64,000 nucleotides of DNA from Cylicocyclus nassatus (lineage: Eukaryota > Nematoda > Chromadorea > Rhabditida > Strongylidae). Numbering within the stretch: position 1 is the first letter of the stretch; each line of letters begins with the position of its first letter. Both the position numbers and the translations under genes were made by a program. This document shows positions 42,537-54,750 of the stretch, one piece after another. The stretch covers positions 3,394,123 through 3,458,122 of the forward strand of contig CATQJL010000112.1 of the NCBI GenBank assembly GCA_958299035.1. Direction: 5' to 3'. The notes under the pieces are model-generated. The model saw nothing but the letters and a program-made list of their open reading frames with translations, made no database searches and was not told where the DNA came from.

Positions 42537-42763
42537 AGGGCCGGGCATACTTCAAGCGATTTCAATCGCGACGCGATTTGATATTCCAGGTATCCATAAC
42601 TCATTGTAAGCACATTATAAATGTACAGAAGATAGGGCATTTCATCAGTTTATGTAAGTTATACACGCTATGCATGTGCAGTTTGCTAATGTTGGATCCG
42701 AAGACTTCTGGCGAATTGCCAAATCGCGTCGCGACTGAAATCGCGTGAAGTATGCCCGGCCCT
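42537..42763. mobile_element. Harbinger-like MITE nested in Helitron H4
   Basis: 227 bp with ends AGGGCCGGGCATACTTCA and its mirror, flanked by TTA (42534-42536 and 42764-42766). The homologous place in H3, reversed near 38548-38570, reads ...GGGTTATCTTACATGC without the insert, giving the empty site and a three-base duplication. Same family as 4284-4515. Confidence 0.85.
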
Positions 42764-43302
42764 TTACATGCTGATTACAGATATCACACTTTCTCCGCAG
42801 AACGTCTTCCCGTGTGGTTACGATAGGTGTACGGTAGGAAGTCAAAGTTAATGAATTTGGCTGGAGTTCGGTCCATATGGCTTATTCGACATGCTAATTA
42901 CGAATATCACCTCTCTTTGCATATTGGGACCTTTTCATAGAGTTGTGGTGGTTATATGGCATGGGGTCGAAAACATAGATTTGCTTTGAACTTCGTCTAG
43001 GGTGGTCACTTAGCGCGCTGAACATGAAAATCATGGTGATTTCGCAGGATAGTGCATTTTCTTGGGTTACGGTGGGTGTAGATGGGTCGAAGTTCCAGAT
43101 TTGCTCAAAACCTTACCTGCAATGGTTCACAAGTCTATCGCTTATGAATATGATGCTTGCTCGCTGTCATAACGCAATAGTGAAGCTATGGTGAGTTGCA
43201 GGGTTTGCATGGACATTTTTTCGCTTTCGGGCCAATTTAGATCTCAGATATTCACAAAATGGGGAAACGGTCTTGGATGGCGGTCTCCAGCGCCATCCTG
43301 AT

Positions 43303-43963
43303 AACCTGTCCCAACGCGTAACGCACGCGGCAAATCTCCCTCCCCCTGTTTTTGCTTAGGCAAAAGCCGCCGGGTGTATCGCGCGCGGCAGTGGTCCTAT
43401 AAGGTAATTACGGTCGTGGGAAACTTTTATACTACACGAATTGCCATTATCATGGGGATTAAGCACGATATTCTTGAAAGAGCACTTTAGGTAATTCCCT
43501 GCCAAGGTTTCAGGCAGGTTCATGATTTTTACCTGCTGCCACGCGAAATGACTACGATATTTGTCATCAGCAGCTCAAATAACCCCCATACACTGAGTTT
43601 GAGCAAGATCCGTCACAACCTTTTGAGTCCGGATAGCCGATAGCGCTATCAGTTTTTAGATTATCCTTACTTTTATCGATACTCAGATATTCACAAATTG
43701 GAGAAACGGTCGTTTTTCATGGCGATTTCCAGCGCCATCCTGACAACCTGTCCCAACGCGTAACGCACGCAGCAAATCTCCCTCCCCCTGTTTTTGCTTA
43801 GGCAAAAGCCGCCGAAGGGTGTATCGTGCGCGGCAGTGGTCCTATAAGGGAACTGATAAGCTGTCCAACGCGTAACGCACGCGGCAAATCTCCCTCTCCT
43901 GTTTTTGCTTAGGCAAAAGCCGCCGAAGGGTGATCGCGCGCGGCAGTGGTCCTATAAGGGAAA
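43303..43963. repeat. Triplicated about 100-bp block inside Helitron H4
   Basis: CCAACGCGTAACGCACGC..CAAATCTCCCTC...AAAAGCCGCCG...GGCAGTGGTCCTATAAGG appears near 43303, 43749 and 43862. H3 has one copy (about 37914-38010, reversed). Local amplification happened in H4 only. Confidence 0.8.
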
Positions 43964-44874
43964 GCATTACGGTCGTGGGAAACTTTTATACCACACGAAT
44001 TGCCTTTATCGTGGGGATTGAGCACGATATTCTTGAAACAGCACTTTAGGTAATTTTCTGCCAAGGTTTCAGGCAGGTTCATGATTTTTACCCGCTGCCA
44101 TGTACCTACCGTAACTCTGCGAAAAGGTCTCAGAACGCAACGAGAGTGTTTTGAACGTGGTCAGAAGGTCGAACTCTCTGGACCGACTTTCAGCCAAAAC
44201 TGAGATTTTGCCCCTCCGCAGTATACCCACCATAACTCAGTGAAATCGCCTCAAAATGCCAAAGGAGTATAATATTCGTAATCAGCATGTCAATTAGCCC
44301 CCCTCAAAGTTTCAGCGAAATCCACGATTTTAGCTTCTTATGTGTACCCGACGTAAATCCAGAAAATGGCGCCATTCGCGCGAAATGACTACGATATTCG
44401 TCAGCGGCTTTAATAATCTCCTTGTACCGACTTTGAGCAAGATCCATCACAAAAACATTTTGGGGCCGGATAGCCGAATAGCCGCGCCATCAGTTTTCAG
44501 AACTATCCTTACTTTTACCGGTTTTATAGTTTTTGTTGTTGCAAAGTTTGAGCTTCCGGGCTGGGGGTTGTCGAGGGAGGTAAGTGGGCATGCTAATTAC
44601 TAACACAGCGGGAGTAGGGAATTGCATGTAGAAGTGGGCACAATGAAAGGTTCTACAGGGATAGGGATAAAACCTTAATCACAGCATTGACAGGGCCGAG
44701 CGGAGCCGGATAAGCCAGCTAGTTTAAAAATAAAAACAATAACAGGAATGTTTTGTGCATTTGATAAATTAAATGCTAAATACAAACAAAAAAGTCTTGG
44801 AATTTTTCTGAGTTTCTGAATAAGTTACGATGGTCCAGAACACAACAGAATGGTGATACTTGAAAGGGCAGTCA

Positions 44875-45825
44875 TCTTATATATAAAGCTGAATGTCTGT
44901 TTGTATGTCTGTCTGTATGTATGTCTGTATGTATGTATGTATGTACGTATGTTCCGAATAGAAAATTCCATTTCTGAACCGATCCGGACCAAACTTGGCA
45001 CACATACACTACGGGCCACGGCGGGTGTCATAGGCTACTTTTCGTCATCGATCGATATCGATTTTATCGATTTTTATCGATTTTTTTTGCTGAGTTCACC
45101 TACGGGGCTAGGAGTTGGCACAGGGGGGTAATCGAGCATGGGGATTCCGAATACAATATTGGTTTTCAGGATTATCGATTACTTTTATCGATTTTATCGA
45201 TTTTTTTGCAAAGTTTGAGCTACGGGGCTGGGAGTTCGCACAAGGGGGTAATCGAGCATGGGGATTCCGAATACAATATTGGTTTTCGGGATTATCGATT
45301 ACTTTTATCGATTTTATCGATTTTTTTGCAAAGTTTGAGCTAGGGGGCTGGGAGTTGGCACAGGGGGGTAATCGAGCATGCTGATCATCCCCAAGGGGGG
45401 TGATCAGCATGCTCGATTACACCCCTGTGCCAAATTCCAGCCCCCTAGCTCAAATTTTCAAAAAATCGATAAAATCGATAAAAGTAATGGACGATCTTGA
45501 AAACTAATATTGTATTCGGAATCCCCATGCTCGATTACCCCCTTGTGCAAAATCCCAGCCTCGCATGTCAAAATTTACAAAAAATCGATAAAATCAATAA
45601 AAGTAATCGATAATTCTGAAAACTAATATTGTATTCGGAATCCCCATGCTCACTTCCCCTGTGCCAACTCCTAGCCCTGTAGGTGAACTCTGCAAAAAAA
45701 TGGATAAAAATCGGTAAAATCGACATCGATCGATAACGAAAAGTGGACTGTGACACCCGCCGGGGCCCGAAGTGTATGTGTGCCAAGTTTGGTCCGGATA
45801 CGGCGGAGCCGGGTAAGCCAGCTAG
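44875..45825 (+). mobile_element. Helitron H5, with paralogous empty site
   Basis: TCTTATATATAAAGCTGAAT ... GGGTAAGCCAGCTAG, 951 bp, inserted between A and T. The paralogous DNA at 6372-6400 reads AAAGGGCACAGTCA|TTACCTGATAAATATC uninterrupted, confirming both ends. The interior has three forward and three reverse ATCGAT-rich units about a dyad at 45373-45413. Non-autonomous. Confidence 0.92.
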
Positions 45826-47952
45826 TTACCTGATAAATATCAGTTATTATAACTACTATAAAGATATGCTGGAGCAACATTTTTGGGATAATGCTAATGC
45901 TCAAGCACATTCATACGGTGGGTGTCTCTGGGCCTGTGTAATCAGCACACGGAGTACCCTAGCGCATACACACTACTATTCAACGATGATTAAATAGATG
46001 ATTTAACCTTTAACCCTAGGGTACTTTGTATGCTGATTACACAGGACTACAGACACCCATCGTATCCTAACAGCACTACTGTATTCTCAAAGATGATTTA
46101 ATTGACGATCTAATGCAAATATATTAGCACTTAATTTCAAATATCACCAGAATAATATATGAGCAACTACCGGATAATAACCAAATGTTTATATGCATTT
46201 TACGTTTACGCACTTCTTCACGAAGTGCGGATTTATCGTATGAACAGGTGCCCATTTGAGAAAGTGCGCTAGTACACATGTGCTTTGGAATTAGCTTTAT
46301 CACAAAAATGTTGCTCCAATATCTCGTCACAGTAAGTTATAATAACTGACATTTATTAGGTAATGACTGCCCTTTCAGATATCACCAGTCTTTTGTGCTC
46401 TGGATCGTCTTCCTGACGATTGAGGAAATCGCCAAACCTAGAAGCCCTTTGGAAAGAGAAGATTGGAGAAGTGCCTTCCAAAATGGATTCAGATCTTTTG
46501 GCCAAAAACACGGCAGGACGGCAGGAATTCAGTTAGTTTCACACCTACAGCCACAAATCTTATGACAATTTTTTGCCGCCGACGCACTATTGCCTAGACA
46601 AATTCGAAGTGCTTTCGTCGCAAACTCGACGAACGTTTTGTTTGGACAAGCAGAGTCGTCGAATACCTCAAAATCACTGACCATGCGCCTTGCACCGCTA
46701 AACTAGTTATCGTGTTTAACGTTCGTTTTTTTACCTTGTCTGAGAAAGTTCTTCAGACATATGAAGTCTCACAGAAAATCTTCGATCTCCTCGTTAAACA
46801 TGTGAATGGATTCATGTTTTCAAGGAGATCGAAGAGTTTCGTGGGTTCTACTATCGCTAGGGGTGAGTTCCGCAGACCGGTTGTGTCCTTCTCAAACTTG
46901 ATATCAAAAGTAACTGAGTTTAGGTATACTCTAGTACATTACCTTGACTATTATCCAGAGGCGTTTGCCAACTATTAGGTTGTCCCGGAAGTATTTTCGC
47001 TTTTTTCAAACAATCGCCACCGTCCGCAGAACAAATATCCTTAGAAGATTTTGGAAGCATTCTATGCAGTTTTTTATGCTCTTTCAAACAGTTATCTTTA
47101 TATTGCAGTTTAACAAACGAGCTCTTAGAAAATAACCGAAAACTGCGACCCACGCTTTTTACCAAGGTCAAGTTTCGCTATTTTTCTAAATTCTTGTACT
47201 GATTCTCCGAAGAAGCCCAAGTAACATGCGGATAGAGCAAACCAAGTAGGATGCAAAAACAATTTCTTTCTCCTTCCCAAAGCTCTCCATGATTTTTTGA
47301 CAAAATTTCCAACAACATTACCGAATTTTAGCAGACCCATACCAGCATACCTTCGATAGTCTAGAAACAGGGCGCCAAAAGTGAAGGTTGTTTGAACATC
47401 TGACGTCGTAAATAGTGAAGGTTGTTTAAAGAAGATCACAGAAGAGAAAATGACGTAAAACAGACATAAGAAGCAAAAGAAACTGCTGTGACCCGAATAA
47501 AAACGCTGCAATAAGGTTTGAAATCTTTCACTTGGCGGCTTTTCAGAGTGCAAGTCTTCGCTCCAGGACCAGCAATTCGCAACACGGGGTTTCGATTTTA
47601 GATGCGTCCTTTAAAATTTTCCCCCGCATTGACGTTCCTGTTTCCTGGGACGTTGTCTGGATTGTTGCGCTTATTGTTCTAAGCAACAATCGCCCAAACT
47701 GGAAAAAAATCGATGCGAAAGCACTGAAACAGAACAAGGTAAAGAAAAACGCACTTTTTACGATTTTTCGCAAAAAATTCTACCATAATCGAAGAGTTAA
47801 GGGTTGGGTGGTTGTCTGCATTATGAACAGAAGCAAGTTCTATAGAATGCACTAAAAAACCGCGTGAAAAGAGTTAAACTAGGAGAAAAACAAGAGATTT
47901 TCAAAAACAAGGTTTTTGCCGAATTTCTCGTTCAAATCAAAAAATATGGTTT

Positions 47953-48248
47953 TGGGACGTTGTCAGGGTGAATGTAGAGTTCAAGAGCTTCAATTTGATA
48001 TATAGCTTGCTAAAATTGGGTTTGAAGCTACGAAGAAAAGGGTACCAGAGCCATATGCCCCGCGCCCCGCGTTTGGGGTAGCGAGGTAGCGCGCAGCGCG
48101 CGGAGACGCAGACGAGCAGCGGAGACAGACCAGAGCCGACGGGGCATTTGGCTCTGGTAGTAGATCTCCGCGGGGTCTCAACGAAACCCTGCAACATTTA
48201 TATCATTCTGATCGTCATGACACGACGAGGAGAGCTGACAACGTCCCA
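47953..48248. mobile_element. Small element with TGGGACGTTGTC ends
   Basis: TGGGACGTTGTCAG at the left and its exact mirror at the right. A solitary third copy, TGGGACGTTGTCTG, lies at about 47649. No clear target duplication, so the class is unknown. It contains the GC-rich foldback 48045-48157. Confidence 0.5.
48045..48157. mobile_element. GC-rich 113-bp foldback element
   Basis: CCAGAGCCATATGCCCC and its near mirror at the right, flanked by TA on both sides. Very GC-rich (GCGCGCAGCGCGCG core) against AT-rich surroundings, with a third CCAGAGCC inside. Third level of nesting. Confidence 0.6.
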
Positions 48249-50138
48249 GGCTTTGAAAATCACTCATTAACGAGATAGACCAGCGTTTTCGTACGCGATT
48301 CCCTGCGCAAGAATTAAGCGCAGTTTCTCTAACTCCAATAGCTTTCCTAAACTTCTGGAACTCTATTTTGGTCAATTGAGAGGTTAACTGAGAAATTTTA
48401 TCCTAAATTCTGGCGAAAATTCCGCAGAGACCTTCTTTTTAACGTAAAAAAAGGCTATGAAAACGCTAACTTTCGGTTTTGCTGGAATAAGCTAAAGTTA
48501 TTATTCCCTATATTTGCTTCATAAACATATGTTCCGATATAGTCAGGACAATCAGGACAATAACATCCAGGGCGAAGCCCCAGATAACTTCTGTTTTTTC
48601 CAGGTGAAGGTTGTGTCCCCTCATAGCCCTAAAAGTGAAGGTTACCAGAGTTTGTGGCTCTATGTATCGAGGGTATGCATACCAGACGAAGACTCGTCAA
48701 ACTCTAAGAAATTCTCAGTTTTTGATACTCTTAAAGATAGATTAAGATTCATTACTAATTTTACAAGACAAATGAGCGTTTCCAGGTTCGAAATATCATT
48801 TGATTTTTTCGGGGTACATCTTGGGGCGCCATCAAAAACATGATTTTTGTCAATTTTGTCCTCTGAAAGTTTACGAAAAAAACGAAGAACATGTCTCTGA
48901 AAGAGGAGAAGGTGCTGCATCGAATAACACCCGAGTTGCTTCCCGAGTGATGCTCTATGAGGTTTAAGTTGACGAAATATAGGATTTGATAGCATCAAAA
49001 AATATTTCTAAAAATTTTGTAAAGTAAGATTTGGAAGGGGCGGGAATTGTTTTGTATCCTACTTGGTTTGCCTTATCCGAAGGCTACTTGGGCTTCTTCG
49101 GAGAATCAGTACAAGAATTTAGAAAAATAGCGAAACTTGACCTTGGTAAAAAGCGTGGGTCGCAGTTTTCGGTTATTTTCTAGGAGCTCGTATGTTAACT
49201 GCAATGTGAAGAAGACCATTTGAAAGAGCATAAAAAACTGCATCGAATGATTCCGAAATCTTCTAAGGATCTTTACTCTGCGGACCGTGGCGATTGTTTG
49301 AAAAAAGCGAAAATACTTTCGGGACGACCTAATATATCGCTAGCCATACAGGCAGAGACGCAAAAGATACCTGCCAGGTAAAGCGAATTTGTCATCATAG
49401 ACAATAAAAAGTTTCAGACCGAGAGTTTTGATTTTTATCAAAATAAATGATACAAGGCGATAAATATAGCTGCCTTTGGCTGAGATGAAAAAAAAACCTT
49501 TTCAGATCTTCCGTGAGTATCCCCGTTTCCAGTGCGACACGTTCAGCTGGCCGTTACCACTATATTTACTGCGTTTTTGCTCACAAGAAGTAATCGTTAC
49601 TCTGATTACCCACTTTCTTTTCTTTGCATTATAATGTTCATTTTCGTAACTTTCTTTTCATGTATAATGGAAAGAAAGTTACGTAAAGTTTGAATATTTC
49701 AAATACGTAAAGTTAGGTATTTTTGCTTTTTTTGGAAAGGTTTATATAAAGTTGCTGCATAAGTTCTGTCCATTTGCAATTTTCAACTTCAAAATATCAT
49801 AACTTCTTTTAAAATCAACTTTTTTCAAGAAACCCAATTTCTCTGACTGAGCAAGCTTTTGGCTATCAGATGGATTAAACGAGTGACGAAAAATTGGTAG
49901 AAGAAGAACCAAGGCTGCAAAAATTTTTGCATTGTCAGCTTTCAACCTGTCTTTGTTTGACGTGATACTCCACTACAAGAACCGGCAGGCAATGTAGCCA
50001 TCAAAGGATAGCGAAAGTTTCAGAGATTATTTTACGACAGAAAAGGTTTGTACAATTTTCTAGACCTAGAAAATTTAGTGCAAATGAAAAACCATTCGTG
50101 CCTACTTTTATGCACGCAGTTTTGGCCTTTTTCAAATT

Positions 50139-50411
50139 TTGAAAATGTTTACATATGCAGCGAAGAGGAGAAGAGTTACTGATATATGCGCTCTGCTAGG
50201 TCTTGCTTTACTCTTTCACCCACAACTTTCGACTTATCGCATGCCTTCATACAGCGCGATAATCATGAAAAGGAAGTGTTCTATGAACCGCTTGAAAACC
50301 GATTTTCAAACAAAGAACTGCCCCACTATCTCATACTCCCTCTTCCCGACACACATACATAATTATGAGAAAATGCTCTATAAAGAGCTTAGAGACCCAT
50401 GCTTTGAGTAA
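50139..50411 (+). CDS. Short ORF paralogous to 8473-8706
   Basis: Ends FPTHIHNYEKMLYKELRDPC, as in copy A, but the upstream frame differs because of small indels. If the sequence is coding, only the last 25 codons are shared. Confidence 0.2.
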   Translation: MKMFTYAAKRRRVTDICALLGLALLFHPQLSTYRMPSYSAIIMKRKCSMNRLKTDFQTKNCPTISYSLFPTHIHNYEKMLYKELRDPCFE

Positions 50412-52429
50412 GATTTGCCCTGAGCGCCTACAAATCAATATTTCAAAAAAGTGCTACCTAAGAGCCGCTCATAGATTTAAAATATCCTTATAAACAGCCA
50501 AAAGATTGGAATTTCAAGAAATAAGAGCTCTGCTAGTTGCTTAGAGACTTAGAAATTTGTTTTAGGACTCCTTATAAACCGATATTACGAGGAAAACGAA
50601 AGAACTGTCCTCGTCAGTCATCATCGACTTTCTTGTTCACCATGAGGCCATAATTACTTCAAAGAAATAAGAAAATGTAAATGGATTGTGCCAGCATGAT
50701 GAACCTAGTACTATTGTTTCTATTGTTTAATCTGGAAATCATAGCAAAAACTCCAAATAACAAGTTTCGAAATCAGTCGTACCACAAGCTACAGACCTGT
50801 GAAAGAGGGTGGGGGGGGGGGGGGCTCGTTAGCAACCCAACAAGAGTGTCGGCACCTCCGCAACATAACCTGAAAACATAAACCAATCCAAAAACTACTG
50901 AGTGACATCTCAAGCTCAGCCAAGGTTTACGAGTTCCGTCTTAGTTTTGGCGCGCATGTCGCAGTGCCATAATTATAATGATCCTTTTACAGGTAAGAAA
51001 AACCAAGCTACATAATGGGATATACAGAGTGAACCCCATTAAGTGTGGCGTTCCGCGAAAAATTCATTTTTGTCTTTCCATGCCATGTTTCGGTGGTAGT
51101 CGTCCTCCCCATATTATTTTCATCATTCTGACCATTATTGACTTTGGTCCTAATTAGACTTGAGCTCAAAGATATACAGTGCTGGGCAATGTTATGAGTC
51201 ACTCAAGTTACCGAAATCTGCATTTTTTTCATATACCTGTCTGTTATTTCGTACAGTGCGCATCGTAGCCCACCATGATTCGATAAAACGGCTTCTGATC
51301 TTTTGATTTCGAAAGGAGAAAATAGAAAAATTCGAAAAATCCTCTACCGAAAGCTGAACATCAATTAAAAATCCACCTGCTTTTTCCAGCCATCGCCTTT
51401 GCTTGACTCTTATTTTTTTGTGCAGTACTTTTTTCAAAAACATTTGGAACACCTACGATCTGTCATCTTATTTGAAGAAAAATGACCACTATACTTTTTT
51501 GCTTAAATAGCTGGTTTGAGCAATTTTCAAACTCTATTCAAAAACTATAAAGCATTAAATTTACAAGTAGAGCACTCTCATCTATGCTAGTATTGCAATC
51601 AAAGAAAAAAAATCTGACCTTTGCGCTGGTAAAATGCTAGAAAATAATGCCGCCTACAGCCGCGAGCCAATGGCGGATCGAAAAAAGCCATAAGCCAGTA
51701 AATATATACTCAAAAGATTAGATGATCAACAATAATCAACAATTTCAAATGAGTTTGATTGAAAAGTCTAAATCTGGGTACCTTTTCATTTTATTATATT
51801 ACGTTATCTTATTAGAATCAAGGTGTTTCAAACAGTCAAGCCACATTTCGAATTACAGGAATCTAAAATACGAATTTAGATTTCAAGAGGTTGAAACTTC
51901 GAATTTAATGATGCACAGTCGAGTGAGAGGCCTTGACTTTCGAGCAAATTTTTTTCTACTACCTACTTTATCTGCTAGTACTCGTCTATTAAAAAAACAT
52001 GCACGAATTCACATCCTAAGCATTTCCTGTTTGAAAGGACGCAGTAACTTTTTTTTCTTGTAGAAAAGAATTTGCATAGTTTGCGATTTAATAACTTGAC
52101 ATGCTTCCTCTTTTCAATCATTTTAATAGCTGGAAAGATTGAAAAAAATTGATACATATTATTCAGGTATTTTTCCTTAACCGAGAATGTCGAGAGATCC
52201 TGGAGAGTTGAGTTATACTTCTCCAAAAGGAACGGAAGGGAGTTTGATAATAACACTAATGATTTCTTGAGTTTGGCCATTATAAGGTACTCTAAAAAGA
52301 GGCTGACTCGCAGTGTAGGTATTTTCTACCTACTAAACTGTCAAAAAATGATCTGCTTCTAGAATGAACGATTTATGTGGCAAAAGAATTCAAACTGTAG
52401 GACATTCTGGAGGAAATATCGTGATTATA

Positions 52430-53445
52430 TTAGGTCATTCCGAAAGTAATTTCGCTTTTTTCAAACGGACGCCACTTGTGATGGAACAAAGATCTCTAAG
52501 AAATCTTGGCAGCATTCGATGCAGAACTTTATCCTCTTCCTAACACTAATGAAAACGTTGCAGCGCACTCGATGTGCTTTCGGGAAATAACGAAAATCTG
52601 CGACCCATGCTTTTTGAGATGGTCAAGTTTCACGATTTTTCAAAACTTTCATATCAACCCTCACAAGGAGTTCAAATAACGATTAGATAGAGCAAACCTT
52701 ATAGGATACAGCACAACTTTTTTCTCTTTTTCATGACTCGCTGTAGTTTTTCAAAAGATTTTTTACCAAAACCATCGGATTTTGGCAGGCCTACGTCATC
52801 CACATTCGCATCAAACACCAATATATCTTCGGAATTTAGAACTTCCAAGGTGGTGTATGACTTAATATTGATTTTAAAAGCAAATGAGGGTTTACGGATT
52901 TGAAATATCAAATTTCGAGTTCTTCGAGTACAGCCTTGAGCGCGTTAAAAAGCATGAATTATGATGATTTTATCCCCGAAGACTGAACAAACCGGGGACA
53001 AAAAACATCTTTTAAAAAGAGGGGTAAAAGCTGCATCAAACAGTACCCGAGCTGCTCTCCTTCTGATGTTCTACGAGGATTGGGCTGACCAAGTATAAAA
53101 ATTGATAGCATCAGTTGGAATTTTATTAAAAAACTTTGAGGAACTACGTGAAGGAGAGAAAAATTGTTTTATATCCTGTAGGTTTGCTCTATCTAATCAT
53201 TACTTAACTCCCTCTGAGGACTGATATGAAAGTTTAAAAATCGGAAACTTGACCATCTCAAAAAGCATGGGTCGCAGGTTTTGATTATTTCCCGAAAGCA
53301 CATCGAGTGCGCTGCAACGTTTTCATAAGTGTTAGGAAGAGGATGAAATTCTGCATCGAATGCTTCCAAGATCTCTTAGAGATCTTTGTTCCATCACATG
53401 TGGCGTCCGTTTGAAAGAAGCGAAATTACTTTTGGAATGACCTAA
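52430..53445. mobile_element. Mariner-like foldback element
   Basis: TTAGGTCATTCCGAAAGTAA and its mirror, TA-flanked (52428-52429, 53446-53447), 1016 bp. The empty site is GATTATACATAAATG at about 54418-54432. Same subfamily as 15172-16117. Confidence 0.9.
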
Positions 53446-53455
53446 TACATAAATG

Positions 53456-53478
53456 NNNNNNNNNNNNNNNNNNNNNNN
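53456..53478. other. Assembly gap (23 N)
   Basis: Lies exactly between the two near-duplicate blocks. Confidence 1.
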
Positions 53479-54750
53479 AGAGAAATGGCCACTACACTTT
53501 TCTGCTTAAATAGCTGGGTTGAGCAAATTTCAAACTCTTTTCAAAAACTATAAAGCATAAGTTTACAAGTAGAGCACTCTCATCTATGCTGATATTGCAA
53601 TCAAAAAATTTTTTTCTGACCTTTGGGTTGGCAAAATGCTAGAAAATCATGTCGCCTGCAGCCGCGAGCCAGTGACGGACAGGGAAAAAACCATAAGCCA
53701 GTAAATACATACTCAAAAGATTAGGTAATCGATAGGTAATCAACAATAATCAACAATCTCAAATGAGTTTGATTGAAAAGTCTAAATCTGGATAGCCTAT
53801 TCATTTTATTATATCACATTATCTTATTAAAATCAAGGTGAGCCACATTTCGAAGTACAGGAATCTAAAATACAAATTTAGATTTAAATAGTTTGAAACT
53901 TCGAACTTAATGATGCACAGTCGAGTGAGAGGCCTTGACTTTCGGCAAATTTCATCTACTACCTATTTTATCCGCTAGTACTTGTCTATTACAAAAACAT
54001 GCACGAATTCATATCCTAAGCATGTCCTGTTTGAAAGGACACAGTAACTTTTTTCTATAAAAAGGAATTTGCATTGCGATTTTATAACTTGACATGCTTC
54101 CTCTTCTCAAAACTTTTAATAGCTGAAAATATTGAAAAAAATTTGATACATATTATTCAGGTATTTTTCCTTAACCGAGAATGTCGAGAGATCCTGGAGA
54201 GTTGAGTTATACTTCTCCAAAAGGAACGGAAGGGAGTTTGATAATAACACTAATGATTTCTTGAGTTTGGCCATTATAATGTACTCTAAAAAGAGGCTAA
54301 CTCGCAGTGTAGGTATTTTCTACCTACTAAACTGTCAAAAAGTGATCTGCTTCTAGAATGAACGATTTATGTGGCAAGGAGGAATTCAAACCGTAGGACT
54401 TTCTGGACGAAACATCGTGATTATACATAAATGCAAAAAAACGTCTGGTCTCTCAAATTCGTTGTTCATTAACTTTTTCACAAAGACATTGGACCAAGAA
54501 TATTGATGGTTAGTGAAAGTATCATAGATTATGCAACAAAAGTTAACTGAGTTAGACGGGTTTTGCTAACTCCCAGCAATTTCTCAAAAAACTGCAAAAG
54601 TTGAAGTTCGTACACATCAGTTTGAAGTTCCTAGATGCCAACATTATTCTCTTGCTTCAATTGGGCTAAAAACGCAGAATTTTATCTATCTTTTTCTTCT
54701 ATATTCAAGCTGCAAGTTAGTTATCCGTGCAGACGATACCACACTAATCA

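Larger units (their letters stand above)
42159..44722 (+). mobile_element. Helitron H4 with nested MITE
   Basis: Starts TCTTATATTCAAAGCTGAAT after A and ends GGATAAGCCAGCTAG before T; 2564 bp. It shares the 5' block, ATCGATTTTATCG units and 3' stem-loop region with H2 and H5, plus a longer interior shared with H3. Interior sequence is partly triplicated (43303-43963). No helicase gene, so it is non-autonomous. Confidence 0.8.
46975..49332. mobile_element. Mariner-like foldback element inserted in an exon
   Basis: TTAGGTTGTCCCGGAAGTAT / mirrored TTAGGTCGTCCCGAAAGTAT, TA-flanked (46973-46974, 49333-49334), 2358 bp. Arms of over 300 bp mirror each other (CGACCCACGCTTTTTACCAA; AGAAGCCCAAGTA). 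The interior hosts further elements at 47953-48248. The uninterrupted target is at about 7725-7735 in copy A. No transposase is readable. Confidence 0.85.
46440..49580 (+). pseudogene. Secreted four-cysteine family, copy 5 (interrupted)
   Basis: Counterpart of copy 3 in the second duplicate. Exon 2 reads REDWRSAFQNGFRSFG (the cysteine is lost). Exon 4 begins after GTTCTTCAG at 46757 but is 106 nt, breaking phase. Exon 5 starts at 46924 (GTATACTCTAGTAC...) and is cut within its coding sequence by the mariner-like element 46975-49332, resuming HTGRDAKDTCQ before GTAAAG. Exon 6 starts at 49506 (IFREYPRFQCDTF) with a 2-nt deletion later. Clearly non-functional. Confidence 0.6.
51480..54425. repeat. 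Tandem near-duplicate blocks across an N gap
   Basis: 51480-52429 and 53479-54424 are the same about 950-bp sequence (ATGACCACTATACTTTTTTG versus ATGGCCACTACACTTTTCTG, through GGAAATATCGTGATTATA versus CGAAACATCGTGATTATA), a few percent diverged with small indels. The first is followed by a mariner-like element and CATAAATG, then 23 N. The second runs straight into CATAAATGC. This may be a true duplication or two haplotypes placed in series. Confidence 0.85.

Noticed and set aside
47125..47553. 142-codon minus ORF
   Set aside because: It falls inside the arm of the mariner-like foldback 46975-49332, and no transposase motif is visible.
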